Shown piece by piece: positions 62,537 through 62,570 of a DNA stretch of 62,570 bases. Both the position numbers and the translations under genes were made by a program. Source of the stretch: an uncultured Pseudomonadota bacterium (lineage in GTDB: Bacteria; Pseudomonadota; Alphaproteobacteria; RF32; CAG-239); NCBI GenBank assembly GCA_949295995.1, contig CASFNK010000013.1, forward strand, positions 1 through 62,570, read 5' to 3'. Under the pieces are notes generated by a model, which saw only the letters and a program-made list of their open reading frames with translations, had not been told where the DNA came from and made no database searches. Position 1 is the stretch's first letter. Each line of letters begins with the position of its first letter.

Positions 62537-62570
62537 ATGAAACATCATAAATTTACAAACGAAGAACGAG
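62537..62570 (+). CDS. Transposase OrfA, 5' end only
   Basis: An AGGAAAGGA site precedes the ATG. The first 11 residues (MKHHKFTNEER) resemble the N-terminus of IS3-family OrfA helix-turn-helix proteins. The rest is cut off by the window end. Confidence 0.6.
   Translation, partial: MKHHKFTNEER

Larger units (their letters stand above)
62432..62570 (+). mobile_element. Left end of an IS3-family-like insertion sequence (partial)
   Basis: The segment begins with TG and an inverted-repeat-like GTCCCCCGAAAGTTGGACAG (62438-62457), the form found in IS150-group/IS3-family ends, followed by a leader hairpin and a transposase start. The right end lies outside the window. The target-site duplication cannot be seen. 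Confidence 0.75.

Noticed and set aside
1..62570. CRISPR arrays and rRNA genes
   Set aside because: No regularly spaced direct repeats of 24-40 nt and no rRNA-like sequence were found.

Overview
The window looks like chromosome of an AT-rich, host-associated, at least partly anaerobic alphaproteobacterium. I infer this from the ihfB-lapA-accD cluster, the rodZ-ispG-hisS-prfA block, the standalone anaerobic ribonucleotide reductase (nrdD/nrdG), Gram-negative lipoproteins and a VirB8-like protein. The closest guess is an uncultured gut alphaproteobacterial lineage; this rests on gene content only. There is no rRNA, CRISPR array or prophage. One tRNA (Thr, GGT) is present, and the left end of an IS3-family-like element closes the window.

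Layout. 0.06-2.2 kb: a minus-strand cluster of a toxin-like protein, two small Cys-rich membrane proteins and a zeta-toxin-like P-loop kinase. 2.3-5.4 kb: a flavin reductase with a basic tail, a glutamine-amidotransferase-like protein that has lost its catalytic residues, and a CoaD-HD fusion. 5.4-8.6 kb: the anaerobic RNR operon, in which the glycyl-radical segment of NrdD is a separate 68-aa gene; a well-spaced pair of NrdR-like boxes lies upstream, followed by an AT-rich gap with DnaA-box-like sites. 9-12.7 kb: a TolC-like lipoprotein with an Ig-like tail, divergent from an orphan VirB8-like gene. 12.7-31 kb: mostly housekeeping (pepF, a GlmU uridylyltransferase half, dnaE, prfA, hisS, ispG, rodZ, ptsP). 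31-44.5 kb: metabolism and accessory genes (isochorismatase, degenerate DEAD-box protein, sdaA, an M49-like peptidase overlapping a MEMO-AMMECR1 fusion, glgX, accD, lapA, ihfB, rmuC, accA). 44.7-51.8 kb: a large acidic membrane protein, yejA-yejB without yejE/yejF, a type IV pilin-like gene, serS and a META-domain lipoprotein.

52.1-60.8 kb, downstream of tRNA-Thr, looks like accessory DNA: single genes on alternating strands, long AT-rich gaps, short repeats, and products such as a Fic AMP-transferase, a Cys/His peptidase-like protein, a helical-repeat protein, a nucleotidyltransferase, two alpha/beta hydrolases and an EF-Tu-domain-II-like protein. 60.9-62.4 kb returns to core sequence (murA). 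An insertion sequence begins exactly where the murA terminator should finish.

Genes are tightly packed. Neighbours often overlap by 1-40 nt, and convergent pairs share bidirectional hairpins, sometimes with the stop codons inside the stem. The most unusual items are the split NrdD with its NrdR operator pair, the candidate effector/immunity cluster at the left edge, the TolC-Ig lipoprotein/VirB8 pair, several pseudoenzymes (amidotransferase, DEAD-box), and the structured repeats around the fic gene.
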